Assembly: GCA_024695545.1 (NCBI GenBank)
Contig: JAILHZ010000110.1
Span: 1-19,077 of the forward strand
Direction: 5' to 3'
Source: Clostridiales bacterium
GTDB lineage: Bacteria; Bacillota_A; Clostridia; Saccharofermentanales; Saccharofermentanaceae
Length of the DNA stretch: 19,077 bases
Shown one piece after another: positions 6,306 through 14,236 of the stretch. The notes under the pieces are model-generated. The model worked only from the letters and a program-made list of their open reading frames with translations. It made no database searches and had not been told where the DNA came from. Numbering within the stretch: position 1 is the stretch's first letter; each line of letters begins with the position of its first letter. A program made the position numbers and the translations under genes.

Positions 6306-7781
6306 ATGAAAAGACAGACTATTCTAAAAGCACTGGCTCTTGCCACCGCCTCATCAATTGCCATTTCCATTACTGCATGCAAATCTACGAAAAAATCAGA
6401 TGCAACTTCTTCTGAAGCGCAGACTCAGGAAACTGATAAAGGCAATACAGTCAACACCACTTCTTCAGCAAATGCTATATCCTCGGATGACATTACGATC
6501 AATGAAGAAATGAGCAATTCAAACGATAGCGAACACGCGATCGAAGTCAGCGGAGAAACTGCCGAGTACTCCAACATTAAAGTCAGCAAAACAGGCGATT
6601 CTGATTCCGGAGATGAAGCGGATTTCTATGGCGATAATTCCGCGATCTTTGCAACCGATGGAGCAACACTGACGCTGAATAACTTAGTTGTTGATACGAA
6701 CGGAAAACACGCGAATGCCGTTTTCTCATACGGAGAAGGCACAACAGTTAACATCAGTGATTCCGTGATCACAACGAGCGGAAACTGTTCAGGCGGTCTT
6801 ATGACGACCGGCAGCGGCACAATGAATGCGACCAACCTGAATATCCACACTACAGGTAATTCTTCTGCTGCGATCAGATCTGATCGCGGAGGCGGAACAG
6901 TAAATGTAGATGGCGGTTCTTACATTACAGATGGAACAGGATCTCCTGCTATCTACTCCACGGCTGATATCACAGTCAGCAATGCAACACTGGAATCGAC
7001 AGCTTCACAGGGAGTTGTTGTAGAAGGCCGGAACTCCGTTACCCTAAATGACGTAACGCTGATCGCGGATAACAACACGAAGAACAGCGACAAGTCTGAA
7101 TGGTATCAGGCAGTAATGATTTATCAGTCTATGTCAGGTGATGCAGCGGAAGGACTTGCTACATTTACCATGAGCGGCGGATCCCTGACCAATAAGAACG
7201 GAGACGTGTTCTTTGTAAACAACACAGTAACGACGATCACCCTCACAGATGTTGAGATCGTCAATCAGGATGCTGACGGAGTCTTCTTGAGAGCCGCTGC
7301 AGCAGGATGGGGTTCGGAAGGCTCCAACGGCGGAAAAGTAAACCTTTATTTGAAGAATCAGAGTCTTAGCGGAGACATCATTGTAGACAGTGTATCGATG
7401 CTGAATATGTATCTTTCGTCTTCAACGACATATGAAGGAGTGATCAACACTGATAACGAAGGCGAAGTCTACGTTGAGATCGAATCTGGTTCAAAATGGA
7501 TCCTTACCGGTGACTCGTACATCACAGGGCTAAGCTGCGATGCAGATGCCATCGATCTTAACGGGCACACTCTCTACATCAACGGGACAGCATACACCGC
7601 AGGAACAGCTTCGACGGGAACTGCCATTGAGATGAAAACAGGATCTTCTTCAAATGGTAAGCAGGACGGAAAACCGGGCGAACCACCGTCCGGAGAAAGA
7701 CCAGAGGGAGATCCTCCTCAAGGAGGTCCCGGCGGGGATGGAAAAGAACCACCCGCCAAACCGGAAGAAAACAATAATTAA
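6306..7781 (+). CDS. Surface lipoprotein with right-handed beta-helix-like repeats
   Basis: A 491-residue predicted surface lipoprotein. ATG 6306 is preceded by a strong AAAGGAGG; an upstream in-frame start at 6267 lacks one and would spoil the signal peptide. Residues 1-25 form a lipoprotein signal (KRQ..., hydrophobic core, SITAC with lipid-anchor C25). A Ser/Thr-rich linker follows. From about 65 to 440 there are repeated short strands of the type TLTLNNLVVDT, TVNISDSVITTSG, TVNVDGGSYITDG, ITVSNATLEST, typical of parallel beta-helix adhesins common in Lachnospiraceae-type genomes. The last 45 residues are a Gly/Pro/Glu-rich tail (GEPPSGERPEG, PPQGGPGG). A carbohydrate-binding or adhesion role is possible, but no catalytic residues are recognisable. 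It ends just before a hairpin terminator. Confidence 0.87.
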   Translation: MKRQTILKALALATASSIAISITACKSTKKSDATSSEAQTQETDKGNTVNTTSSANAISSDDITINEEMSNSNDSEHAIEVSGETAEYSNIKVSKTGDSDSGDEADFYGDNSAIFATDGATLTLNNLVVDTNGKHANAVFSYGEGTTVNISDSVITTSGNCSGGLMTTGSGTMNATNLNIHTTGNSSAAIRSDRGGGTVNVDGGSYITDGTGSPAIYSTADITVSNATLESTASQGVVVEGRNSVTLNDVTLIADNNTKNSDKSEWYQAVMIYQSMSGDAAEGLATFTMSGGSLTNKNGDVFFVNNTVTTITLTDVEIVNQDADGVFLRAAAAGWGSEGSNGGKVNLYLKNQSLSGDIIVDSVSMLNMYLSSSTTYEGVINTDNEGEVYVEIESGSKWILTGDSYITGLSCDADAIDLNGHTLYINGTAYTAGTASTGTAIEMKTGSSSNGKQDGKPGEPPSGERPEGDPPQGGPGGDGKEPPAKPEENNN

Positions 7782-7788
7782 CAGCAAC

Positions 7789-7812
7789 AGAGCCGGACAT
7801 TTGTCCGGCTCT
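7789..7812. terminator. Hairpin terminator between convergent genes
   Basis: AGAGCCGGACA pairs with TGTCCGGCTCT around a tiny TT loop (11-bp stem), 8 nt after the lipoprotein stop. T-runs are short on both sides, so it may act for both the forward lipoprotein gene and the reverse TIR gene, perhaps weakly. Confidence 0.6.
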
Positions 7813-7868
7813 TAATCGCATAAAATTAGATATACCGTGTAACACAATAGCCCGTCATCCACGGAGAT

Positions 7869-9005
7869 TTAAGATGGTATTTGCTTATGACAGAAAATAC
7901 ATCCGAACTTATTACGTTCCTGTTCTTTTCCGCAGAAGGGACACTTGACCCTTTTGAGGGCCAACAGTTGCGCCTCGGACAGGATCAAAGCATCCTTCAC
8001 GATAAATGGCTTTTTGCAACTAGGGCAAATGGCCGCCTGCATTGAAGGATCTGCAGTGATCATGTTATGGCAATTGGGGCACATGGCAGATACCTTGCTG
8101 TTATTCTCACCCATTACCTTAAGTACATAATCCCGGATATTTTCCGCCATATTCTCAATGGCATCAGGCTCAGAAAGGAGCTGTGCCTGCTTCTGTCTGA
8201 ACGCGGGCGGAAGATCTTCCACATCGTTACATGCAAAAAGCATCAGCTTTTTGTCATTGAGCTCTTTGAGTTTAGAGAATCTTGCCCACTCGTTTCTGAC
8301 CCAGACAGCACTGAAATATTCAGCCTTAGTACCGATGACCGCCATGACTGTCGCGCTCTTTAATGCCGCGAAAATATAAGGCTCATAATTGACACCCAAC
8401 ATATCCTGCAGAGTCACTCTGGAAAAGAAAACCTTCAATCCGTAGCTCACAAGCTTTACATACAGTTTAAATGCAATGTCACTGTCAGTGGTGCGCACTC
8501 CCGTTTCGTCATCTGTTTCCTTGTAACAAATGAAAACATCATAAGGCATCTCGCCCGCAGCAATGCTCAGATAATCATCCTGAATCTTGGCAATCTCCAT
8601 GGCGGCATTTTTCAGTTCTTCCTTCTGCAAATCATCCGCCTTGCTTATTGCTTCATTAAAAGATTCGGAATTTAAGATGCTTTCATCCTTCATTCTGTGA
8701 AGCGTAGGTATATATCTTCCGGATGCGGGATCCTGAACATACTCTATTCCATATTCGCAAAGGGTCTGCGCCCAAAGAACATCTACATAAGAACCGTTCT
8801 CCGCAAGGATCTCATCGTATACCCTGAATGCTCTGTCAAACTCGCACTGCTGTCTTAACTTGTTCGCTCTGTTAAGAAGATCAATATATTTTCCGGTACT
8901 GCCGCTGACGATATTAGTGGTACCACAATAATCACATGTACACATGGAATTAGCCAGTTTAAGAGCCGCTCCGCAGCACTGACAACTTAAAGCTTCTACG
9001 TTCAT
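7869..9005 (-). CDS. TIR-domain protein with N- and C-terminal zinc ribbons
   Basis: A 378-residue protein. The N-terminal Cys cluster (C8, C10, C11, C22, C24, C27) looks like a zinc ribbon, followed by a helical, possibly TPR-like segment (about 40-150). A TIR domain spans about 155-300: YDVFICYKE start, TTDSDIAFKLYVKLVSYGLKVFFSR, YEPYIFAALKSATVMAVIGT, and AVWVRNEWARF, where E239 matches the glutamate used by TIR NADases. The C-terminus holds further CxxC pairs (309/312, 327/330, 355/358, 369/372), probably two zinc ribbons. There is no signal peptide or membrane helix, so it is cytosolic. AGGAG precedes ATG by 6 nt. Related zinc-ribbon/TIR proteins occur in gut Firmicutes; whether they act in defence, NAD metabolism or signalling is unknown. 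No effector or sensor neighbour is evident. Confidence 0.88.
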   Translation of the reverse strand: MNVEALSCQCCGAALKLANSMCTCDYCGTTNIVSGSTGKYIDLLNRANKLRQQCEFDRAFRVYDEILAENGSYVDVLWAQTLCEYGIEYVQDPASGRYIPTLHRMKDESILNSESFNEAISKADDLQKEELKNAAMEIAKIQDDYLSIAAGEMPYDVFICYKETDDETGVRTTDSDIAFKLYVKLVSYGLKVFFSRVTLQDMLGVNYEPYIFAALKSATVMAVIGTKAEYFSAVWVRNEWARFSKLKELNDKKLMLFACNDVEDLPPAFRQKQAQLLSEPDAIENMAENIRDYVLKVMGENNSKVSAMCPNCHNMITADPSMQAAICPSCKKPFIVKDALILSEAQLLALKRVKCPFCGKEQERNKFGCIFCHKQIPS

Positions 9006-9069
9006 TTTGTACTCCTGAAAAAACTATAACCCATAAATCCTTTGTTCCAAGGGTCGCCCCTCGAAATCG

Positions 9070-9078
9070 ATTATAACA
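9070..9078 (-). promoter_or_regulatory. Extended -10 promoter of the TIR gene
   Basis: TGTTATAAT on the minus strand, giving a start near 9063 and a leader of about 57 nt with AGGAG. The TIR gene therefore has its own promoter rather than depending on the upstream GNAT genes. Confidence 0.6.
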
Positions 9079-9163
9079 TAGGAAAAACGCAGTTAATAGA
9101 TTCACAGAAGTGCTTTCTGGTATCTATATCCGTCCGGAATATCGAATCATTTATAGCTTCCAT
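9071..9163 (-). CDS. Possible 30-residue small ORF
   Basis: An ATG-started frame of 30 codons after the double-GNAT gene, with AAGGAG (overlapping that gene's stop) 9 nt upstream. It begins MEAINDSIFR and ends VFPML. No homology is recognised, and its stop overlaps the TIR gene's -10 hexamer. It may be a real coupled small protein, a remnant, or chance. It fills most of the 9006-9169 gap. Confidence 0.2.
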   Translation of the reverse strand: MEAINDSIFRTDIDTRKHFCESINCVFPML

Positions 9164-9169
9164 ACAGCA

Positions 9170-10174
9170 TTACTCCTTTGGTTTTTCAAGATAAACAAAT
9201 ACAAGTTCGTCTGTCACCTTTTCTTCCTTAAACTTCTTATATCCCATCTTTTCATAGAGCATGATATTCTCTTTACTTCTCGTGCTTGTAAAGAGTTCAA
9301 ACCGCTTATTCAGATAGTATCTTTCTATCTCACGCAGAAGTTTCTTACCATATCCTTTTTTCTGATGATCAGGATGCACCATGAGTTTACCAACATACAC
9401 GGTAGTCTCATCGGACGTAGACCGAACCGAGCCGATTATTCTGCCGGTTTCATCGATCATCTTCAGAATGACTCCGTTTTCAAATTCATGTTCCAGTTCG
9501 GAGCGTGTCTCTTTAAGAGGCGGTATGTCTTTGTTTCCAAACAGAGCAGCCTCGCTTTGATATGCAAGGTACTGAAGATCCAGGATCTCAGGAAGATCTC
9601 CCTTTTCCGCTCTCACGATGTCAGGTCTTATGAAATAGACAAGATTAAATCTGACATTATGGTCTCTGATATCAAAGTTACCATAGCAGCAATTGTCTAT
9701 ACCTGCCATCTGAAAACCCTGACTCTGATAAAAAGCAATTGCCCGGACATTACACGACTGCGTCTCAAGAATAATGGCACGACGCCCGTCTTTGGCCGCC
9801 TTATCCTTGACGATATCCATCAGACGTGTTCCTATCCCCTGACGCTGAAGCTTATCACTGACCCATAGTTCTGTAACCATAAGCCGATTACTCCATTCTT
9901 CCGGACAACATTCGATACACGCCAGAAGTTCATTCTTCTCCGATACGATCCCCCATGCCTCTGCGCCTTCCCACCAGTCGGCAAAAAGATAGTCCGGAAA
10001 GTCACAGTAATGCATCTGCTGCGTCTCGTAACACTTTTTCTCAATGTCTATGTGAAATGAATCAGCACTATCTCTGACTTGGACATCGAAGTATCCATCG
10101 GTCATATAGTTCATCGGGACAGGTGTTCCCTTCCATTCATCCTTTGACAGTTTTATAATTTCGTAGTCAATCAT
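9170..10174 (-). CDS. Tandem GNAT-domain acetyltransferase
   Basis: A 334-residue cytosolic protein with two acetyltransferase domains. Domain 1 (about 1-180) resembles streptothricin acetyltransferases: LWVSDKLQRQGIGTRLMD (acetyl-CoA loop about 110-119), ILETQSCNVRAIAFYQSQGF, GIDNCCYG. Domain 2 (about 183-334) has LMVHPDHQKKGYGKKLL (loop about 271-279) and SKENIMLYEKMGYKKF. The fusion is in frame with a short linker (YFIRPDIVRAEKGD). Each domain has the Q/R-x-x-G-x-G/A pocket, so both could be active. Substrate is unknown; an antibiotic-modifying role would be an extrapolation. GGGAG lies 11 nt before ATG 10174. The adjacent GNAT gene upstream suggests co-transcription. Confidence 0.85.
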   Translation of the reverse strand: MIDYEIIKLSKDEWKGTPVPMNYMTDGYFDVQVRDSADSFHIDIEKKCYETQQMHYCDFPDYLFADWWEGAEAWGIVSEKNELLACIECCPEEWSNRLMVTELWVSDKLQRQGIGTRLMDIVKDKAAKDGRRAIILETQSCNVRAIAFYQSQGFQMAGIDNCCYGNFDIRDHNVRFNLVYFIRPDIVRAEKGDLPEILDLQYLAYQSEAALFGNKDIPPLKETRSELEHEFENGVILKMIDETGRIIGSVRSTSDETTVYVGKLMVHPDHQKKGYGKKLLREIERYYLNKRFELFTSTRSKENIMLYEKMGYKKFKEEKVTDELVFVYLEKPKE

Positions 10175-10182
10175 ATTACGTC
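10154..10182 (-). repeat. Start-region repeat, copy B
   Basis: Twenty-six of 29 bases match copy A at 6059-6087, spanning the leader end and the first codons of the tandem GNAT gene (MIDYE). The two genes are otherwise unrelated. Confidence 0.55.
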
Positions 10183-10223
10183 TATCTCCCGTTTTCGCGT
10201 TATTCCGACAAACACCTCATCAG

Positions 10224-11138
10224 TTATTGCTTCACATAATGGCCGTATATTCGCGTACACTGATATCCGATCTTCTTATAGAACTCGTTTCCGCCGCCGG
10301 TCATCACCTCTGCGCCAAGGGGTCTGAGTACACTGTCATGATGAGAAAGTGCTGCTGCGGCAAGACCTTTATGCTGATGCTCCGGGACCGTGCAGAGCGG
10401 TTCCATATATGCCAGATGGGTCGCAGGACACCACCACATACCGGAAAAGCAGACATAATCGTCGTTCTCGTCCGCTATGATCGTTGTATACTCATAAGTC
10501 GCATGAGGCGCCGGCGCAATCGTGGCACCAAGAACATTCTGATAGAGTTCAAAAGGACTTCTTCCCTCATTCTTAGTCGGAATATCCCAGTCTTTAAACT
10601 CACCTAGTTCCCATTTGTTGAAACCATCCCAGAGGCACTTAGCTGTCTTAAGAGGATCAGAAGTGACAGGATCCACAAAGTAATAACCTTGTGGAAGAGG
10701 ATATTCCAGTTTTCCAAGACGAAAATCAAAATAGTGTTCCGGTTCCTCGTAGGCAAGTTCATAACCCAGTGCTTTTGCCGCATCGATCAAAGCCGTCTGA
10801 CCGGAAATAAGGACCAGTTCCATCGGATCTTCAAACTTCGGGTAATTCTTCTCGGCATACTCGATCATCTCACGAGCGAGGTATTCATATCCCGGGCGCA
10901 GTACAAAGTAGATCGATGTGACAGGCTGCTCGTAAAACACAAAAGCAACCGGAACATCATCGTCAAGCCAGAAGCGGTTGAGTCGAAGAAAGTCCCTCTC
11001 CAGCCACGGGGATGTGATCGCATACTCAAAGAAAGGCTCAGCCGGGCCATTGGTCTCTTCATGGTTATACACTTCCGTCATGAGTTTATATACCAGGTCA
11101 ATATCGGTAAGGATCTGAAATTGTTTCGTTGTTATCAT
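10224..11138 (-). CDS. GNAT-family acetyltransferase, 304 residues
   Basis: A predicted cytosolic acetyltransferase. The C-terminal half shows a GNAT core: YTTIIADENDDYVCFSGMWWCPATHLAYMEPLCTVPEHQHKGLAAAALSHHD (acetyl-CoA loop near 252-262) and FYKKIGYQCTRIYGHYVK. The N-terminal half (about 1-150) is a weaker GNAT-like domain without a clear binding loop, giving a two-lobed shape often seen in 300-residue GNATs. No substrate can be named. ATG 11138 has GGAG 7 nt upstream. It heads a pair with the tandem GNAT gene, 49 nt apart. Confidence 0.8.
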   Translation of the reverse strand: MITTKQFQILTDIDLVYKLMTEVYNHEETNGPAEPFFEYAITSPWLERDFLRLNRFWLDDDVPVAFVFYEQPVTSIYFVLRPGYEYLAREMIEYAEKNYPKFEDPMELVLISGQTALIDAAKALGYELAYEEPEHYFDFRLGKLEYPLPQGYYFVDPVTSDPLKTAKCLWDGFNKWELGEFKDWDIPTKNEGRSPFELYQNVLGATIAPAPHATYEYTTIIADENDDYVCFSGMWWCPATHLAYMEPLCTVPEHQHKGLAAAALSHHDSVLRPLGAEVMTGGGNEFYKKIGYQCTRIYGHYVKQ

Positions 11139-11190
11139 GTGATTTCTCCATTAGAGTTTTAATCAATTAATGCTGTTATCCTATAGTGTC

Positions 11191-11199
11191 ATCATAACA
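11191..11199 (-). promoter_or_regulatory. Extended -10-like promoter of the GNAT pair
   Basis: TGTTATGAT on the minus strand, one base off the extended consensus. The predicted start is near 11184 and the leader about 45 nt, ending in GGAGAAA. Confidence 0.45.
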
Positions 11200-11301
11200 T
11201 TGCCTGATTTCGGCGTATACAACAATATTCCGGCAGTATAAAATCCGGCTCTAATCCCTTACTTCTTTTCCTGATTCATCTCTTCAGTCAGTTTTGCGTA
11301 T

Positions 11302-11336
11302 ACAAAAGCAGCCCTGAATGATATTCCGGACTGCTT
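11302..11336 (-). terminator. Terminator of the DUF3592 gene
   Basis: On the minus strand AAGCAGTCC pairs with GGGCTGCTT, extended by GAA/TTC around a TATCA loop (12 bp with one G-A mismatch and one wobble), followed by TTGT. It lies just after the stop at 11355. The rest of the 11139-11354 gap holds the GNAT promoter and no other clear feature. Confidence 0.6.
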
Positions 11337-11354
11337 ACGAAGAGGTTAAACAAC

Positions 11355-11831
11355 TCAATTTTTCAGTGTTTTTGTACCGACCCAAATACCGATACCAACT
11401 AATGTAAATACTGAGCCGAAAACAATAAAAGGAAGTGTCCCATCGGTAGGAGCATTATGCTCTATATAGTATTCGGAGGAATCAGAAGAATTGTAATATA
11501 TCTCAACGATTTCCCCCTTCTCATAGGCATATTCTGTCGAACCCGATTTTAGCGCAGAACTGTTAAAAACACGCCAGTCTGTAGGTTCGACTGTCGCCAC
11601 ATATGTTCTATCCTTAATGTCAAGTGAGTGTTCTTCTATTTCAACACTAACTACTTTGCCGTACATTTCGGAATCAAGGTTTTTGGTTTCCTGATGATAT
11701 TTCGAGTAACTGACACCACTCAAAATCAGCATAAGCGGGCCTATTACAAGACACATTAAAATCCAATATTTGGGATTAAAGATAAGTTTCCACTCATATA
11801 ATCGAGGAAACGGAGTAAACCATTTAGACAT
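11355..11831 (-). CDS. DUF3592-like membrane protein
   Basis: A 158-residue membrane protein with two helices (about 24-44 and 130-152 in this frame) enclosing an extracytoplasmic beta-rich domain: MYGKVVSVEIEEHSLDIKDRTYVATVEPTDW, YEKGEIVEIYYNSSDSSEYYI. This is the DUF3592 pattern; the function of the family is unknown. I chose ATG 11831 because GAGGT lies 6 nt upstream; a GTG two codons earlier directly abuts the SD. It has its own promoter and terminator, so it is probably a single-gene unit. Confidence 0.8.
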   Translation of the reverse strand: MSKWFTPFPRLYEWKLIFNPKYWILMCLVIGPLMLILSGVSYSKYHQETKNLDSEMYGKVVSVEIEEHSLDIKDRTYVATVEPTDWRVFNSSALKSGSTEYAYEKGEIVEIYYNSSDSSEYYIEHNAPTDGTLPFIVFGSVFTLVGIGIWVGTKTLKN

Positions 11832-11880
11832 ATACACACCTCACGCTAACGCGTATAACAAAAATGATCTCATATGAAAA

Positions 11881-11889
11881 AGAATAGCA
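11881..11889 (-). promoter_or_regulatory. Extended -10-like promoter of the DUF3592 gene
   Basis: TGCTATTCT on the minus strand, two bases off TGnTATAAT. It gives a leader of about 43 nt. Between here and 12007 there is no other convincing signal apart from a weak hairpin after the MATE gene. Confidence 0.35.
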
Positions 11890-12006
11890 TAGGATATCCC
11901 GGTGCAAAAAGGCTCTCTGTACATAAATAGAAGAAACTAATTTGCCGGCGCATATAGTCAATGTTCCATGCACGCTTCAAAACCTGTGTCTTCACATGCT
12001 GCAGGT

Positions 12007-13365
12007 TTACCCGGCAGTATCTTCCGTGAGGTTCTTAAGCCATATGTATTTGTTGTATCTCCATTTGATGAACGGAACCTTCACGATTTCATCCAGACAC
12101 ATGACCACATAGACAACTATGACAGGAAGATGCAATACGAAGCAGGCTATGAGAGCCAGCGGAATCGCAAAGCACCAGGTCGCAACCAGTACACTTACGC
12201 CATCATACATTGAATCTCCGCCTGCCGGAAAGACTCCGCATGTGATAATGGTATTGTATGCGAAGGCCACCATATAAAATGCAAGGAATATGAGCATCTG
12301 TACAAGGTATTCCTTCGCCTGAGGCTCAAGCACATAGAATATGTAAACCAGCGGGCCGGCAATACCAAGCAGCAGTACATTTATCAAGCCTGAAAGCAGA
12401 GCGATATTCCAGCTTCTGGCACCATACTTTTTTGCTTTTTTCAGATCGTTCTGTCCAAGGAGCTTTCCGATCATGATACCGATACCGGTAGAGAGACCAT
12501 GGGTAAGTCCCTGTATCAGTTGCTGGGCGACTGTAGCTACAGAAGCTGCTGCCGTAGCATCGGTACCGAGATGTCCCAGGAAGAAAGAATGCATAGGTAT
12601 GCTGAGTCCCCATGCCAGAGAGGACAACGCCATTCCGGGAATGATTTTCCAGATTTTCCGCTCATATGCTCTCGAAAAATAGAACAGTGAATCTTTTCCA
12701 AGTCGTACTTCCTTATTCCTTTGTGCCCATATGATACAGCAGGTCAGTGCAATGAACTCCACAGCGATCGTTGAATATGCAGAACCATTTGCACCTAAAG
12801 CAGGGATCTTTCCAAAGCCGTAAATCAGGAAGAAATCGGCTCCCATGTCTACCGTTACAGTAAGGACAGAGATCCATACGCTCAGTTTCGCATGTCCTGA
12901 TATCTTCATGATCATCAGGAAGCACCGCAGTACGGCTGTAAATATATAAGAGAAGCATACTATCCTCAGGTACCCCGCTCCGATACGGATCAGTTCTTCT
13001 TCAGGCGTCATTAATCCTATAAGCTGCTCCGCGAAAAAATAAGCCACTACCGTGAAGATGACGCCTATAGCAAAGGCATACCGGATCGCCATTCCCAGGA
13101 ATCTTTTTGCGTTCAGATAGTCTTTTTTACCCCAGTATTGTGATACCAGAACACTGGCAGATACAATAGCTATCGCATAGAACAGCGACATAACAAAGGC
13201 AACCTGATTAGCAAGAGATACAGCTGCTATCGATTCCTGCGTCAGACGCCCGAGCATAAGTGCATCTGATGCCCCGACGAGAGAGGTAAGAAGATTCTGC
13301 AGCGCTAGTGGCACTGCCAGGCCCATAAGCTGCTTATTGAACTCTTTCTTTTCCTCGTAATTCAT
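12007..13365 (-). CDS. MATE-family multidrug efflux transporter
   Basis: A 452-residue inner-membrane antiporter with twelve predicted helices in two six-helix halves (NKQLMGLAVPLALQNLLTSLVGASDALMLGRL at the start; IIPGMALSSLAWGLSIPMHSFFLGHLGT at the start of half two). Members export cationic drugs or metabolites using H+ or Na+ gradients. Length is normal. I chose ATG 13365; GTG codons at 13371 and 13377 are in frame, and the only SD-like run is GTGGG just upstream. It lies 16 nt after the hydrolase-chimera stop, so it is probably the last gene of the methyltransferase operon. Substrate unknown. Confidence 0.92.
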   Translation of the reverse strand: MNYEEKKEFNKQLMGLAVPLALQNLLTSLVGASDALMLGRLTQESIAAVSLANQVAFVMSLFYAIAIVSASVLVSQYWGKKDYLNAKRFLGMAIRYAFAIGVIFTVVAYFFAEQLIGLMTPEEELIRIGAGYLRIVCFSYIFTAVLRCFLMIMKISGHAKLSVWISVLTVTVDMGADFFLIYGFGKIPALGANGSAYSTIAVEFIALTCCIIWAQRNKEVRLGKDSLFYFSRAYERKIWKIIPGMALSSLAWGLSIPMHSFFLGHLGTDATAAASVATVAQQLIQGLTHGLSTGIGIMIGKLLGQNDLKKAKKYGARSWNIALLSGLINVLLLGIAGPLVYIFYVLEPQAKEYLVQMLIFLAFYMVAFAYNTIITCGVFPAGGDSMYDGVSVLVATWCFAIPLALIACFVLHLPVIVVYVVMCLDEIVKVPFIKWRYNKYIWLKNLTEDTAG

Positions 13366-13381
13366 CGGCACACCCACTGAT

Positions 13382-14209
13382 TTACTCTTCGATTCTATCC
13401 CACAACTGAACTTCTACATACGCGTATCTGCCGAGCGATTCTTTCAGGAATGTATCAACAGATCCGCCGCATGCTTCGATTCGCTCAAATAAAAGTGCTT
13501 TTGTCAGAACATCGGGTTCCATTCCGTGAATCATCATTGCACAACTATCACCCAGTGTAAAGCTGATCTGGTCGTCCGGAATATCTTCCAGATCAAAGAT
13601 GATCTTATCACTGCTGTCAAACCATTCCCTGAGATACTCACACTCCATAAGAGTAAATGAATACGGATGCATGAGCTTGGGTTTTCCGCCTAATTGGATA
13701 AACTTCTCGCGGACGTATTCATCCGCTCTCTTTCGGGCCGGATAATAATTCACAAAATCTGCAAACCGGCCAAAGCTCGTAGTATCCGGATGCGCTTTGG
13801 CAAGTTCCTCTGCCACGCGAAAAGCATCCGCGTCTTCTGCTGCCGCCGGGTATGGATGCTCAGGTGCCAGCCGATATGCGAATGAATAGACAGTAAATCC
13901 TGTTGCCATGGCAAGTTTAACCGCGAGATTCCCCGCATAGTCGATCCCGCCGCTGACATAACCACCGCCATGGCAGTATAAGATCACATAGTCGGGATTG
14001 TGCGAAGAAAGGGGTTTGATCTCCTCGCAGTAAAACTTATCGAGTTGAAATTTACGCCGTTCAACGTCACCTTTAGGTGTTGCTAGGCGAGCTGCCCGAT
14101 CAGCAAGCTTCCGATGACGTTTTATCTCCGCCTCTGTACTTGCCTTACCGGACATAAAATTCGCAGCCTTTAAAGCTTTGATCCACCCGTTTCTCATCGC
14201 TGTTGTCAT
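13382..14209 (-). CDS. Chimeric protein: alpha/beta-hydrolase N-terminal half plus unrelated C-terminal domain
   Basis: A 275-residue product. Residues 1-127 match the start of hormone-sensitive-lipase-type esterases: YCHGGGYVSGG with the oxyanion HGGG at 80-83, and YRLAPEHPYPAAAEDA at 112-127. The segment that should then carry the nucleophile GDSAG, Asp and His is absent. Instead residues 128-275 look like another protein: HPDTTSFGRFADFVNYYPARKRADEY, HPYSFTL, EYLREWF, ISFTLGDSCAMM, YVEVQLWD. I do not recognise a named family for it. LGDSCA is not a proper G-x-S-x-G elbow and is too far from HGGG. As an esterase it is probably dead; the second domain may be intact. GGAGGG precedes ATG 14209. 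A deletion fusing two genes is the likeliest origin; an assembly artefact is also possible. Confidence 0.75.
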   Translation of the reverse strand: MTTAMRNGWIKALKAANFMSGKASTEAEIKRHRKLADRAARLATPKGDVERRKFQLDKFYCEEIKPLSSHNPDYVILYCHGGGYVSGGIDYAGNLAVKLAMATGFTVYSFAYRLAPEHPYPAAAEDADAFRVAEELAKAHPDTTSFGRFADFVNYYPARKRADEYVREKFIQLGGKPKLMHPYSFTLMECEYLREWFDSSDKIIFDLEDIPDDQISFTLGDSCAMMIHGMEPDVLTKALLFERIEACGGSVDTFLKESLGRYAYVEVQLWDRIEE

Positions 14210-14227
14210 TCCCTCCGTTACCAGGTC

Positions 14228-14236
14228 ATTATACCA
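14228..14236 (-). promoter_or_regulatory. Possible internal extended -10 promoter before the hydrolase chimera
   Basis: TGGTATAAT on the minus strand overlaps the last codons and stop of the upstream gene. It predicts a 12-nt leader with GGAGG. It could be chance in coding sequence. Confidence 0.35.

Noticed and set aside
10175..10223. CTGATGAG ... CGAAA on the minus strand, resembling a hammerhead ribozyme core
   Set aside because: The segment between the two motifs does not form a stem II, and the flanks give no stem I or III; most likely chance.
11255..11347. A stop-bounded minus-strand frame looking like a gene tail (RKQSGISF... EEMNQEKK)
   Set aside because: It has no start codon, a stop immediately upstream, and its first part is explained by the terminator hairpin at 11302-11336.
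11959..12006. Hairpin after the MATE gene (ACCTG ... CAGGTTTTG) as a terminator
   Set aside because: The stem is short and asymmetric with only four T residues; too weak to call.
13544..13552. GDS in the hydrolase chimera as a possible nucleophile
   Set aside because: The context is L-G-D-S-C-A without the final Gly, 142 residues after HGGG instead of about 70-80, and in a sequence unlike the esterase fold.
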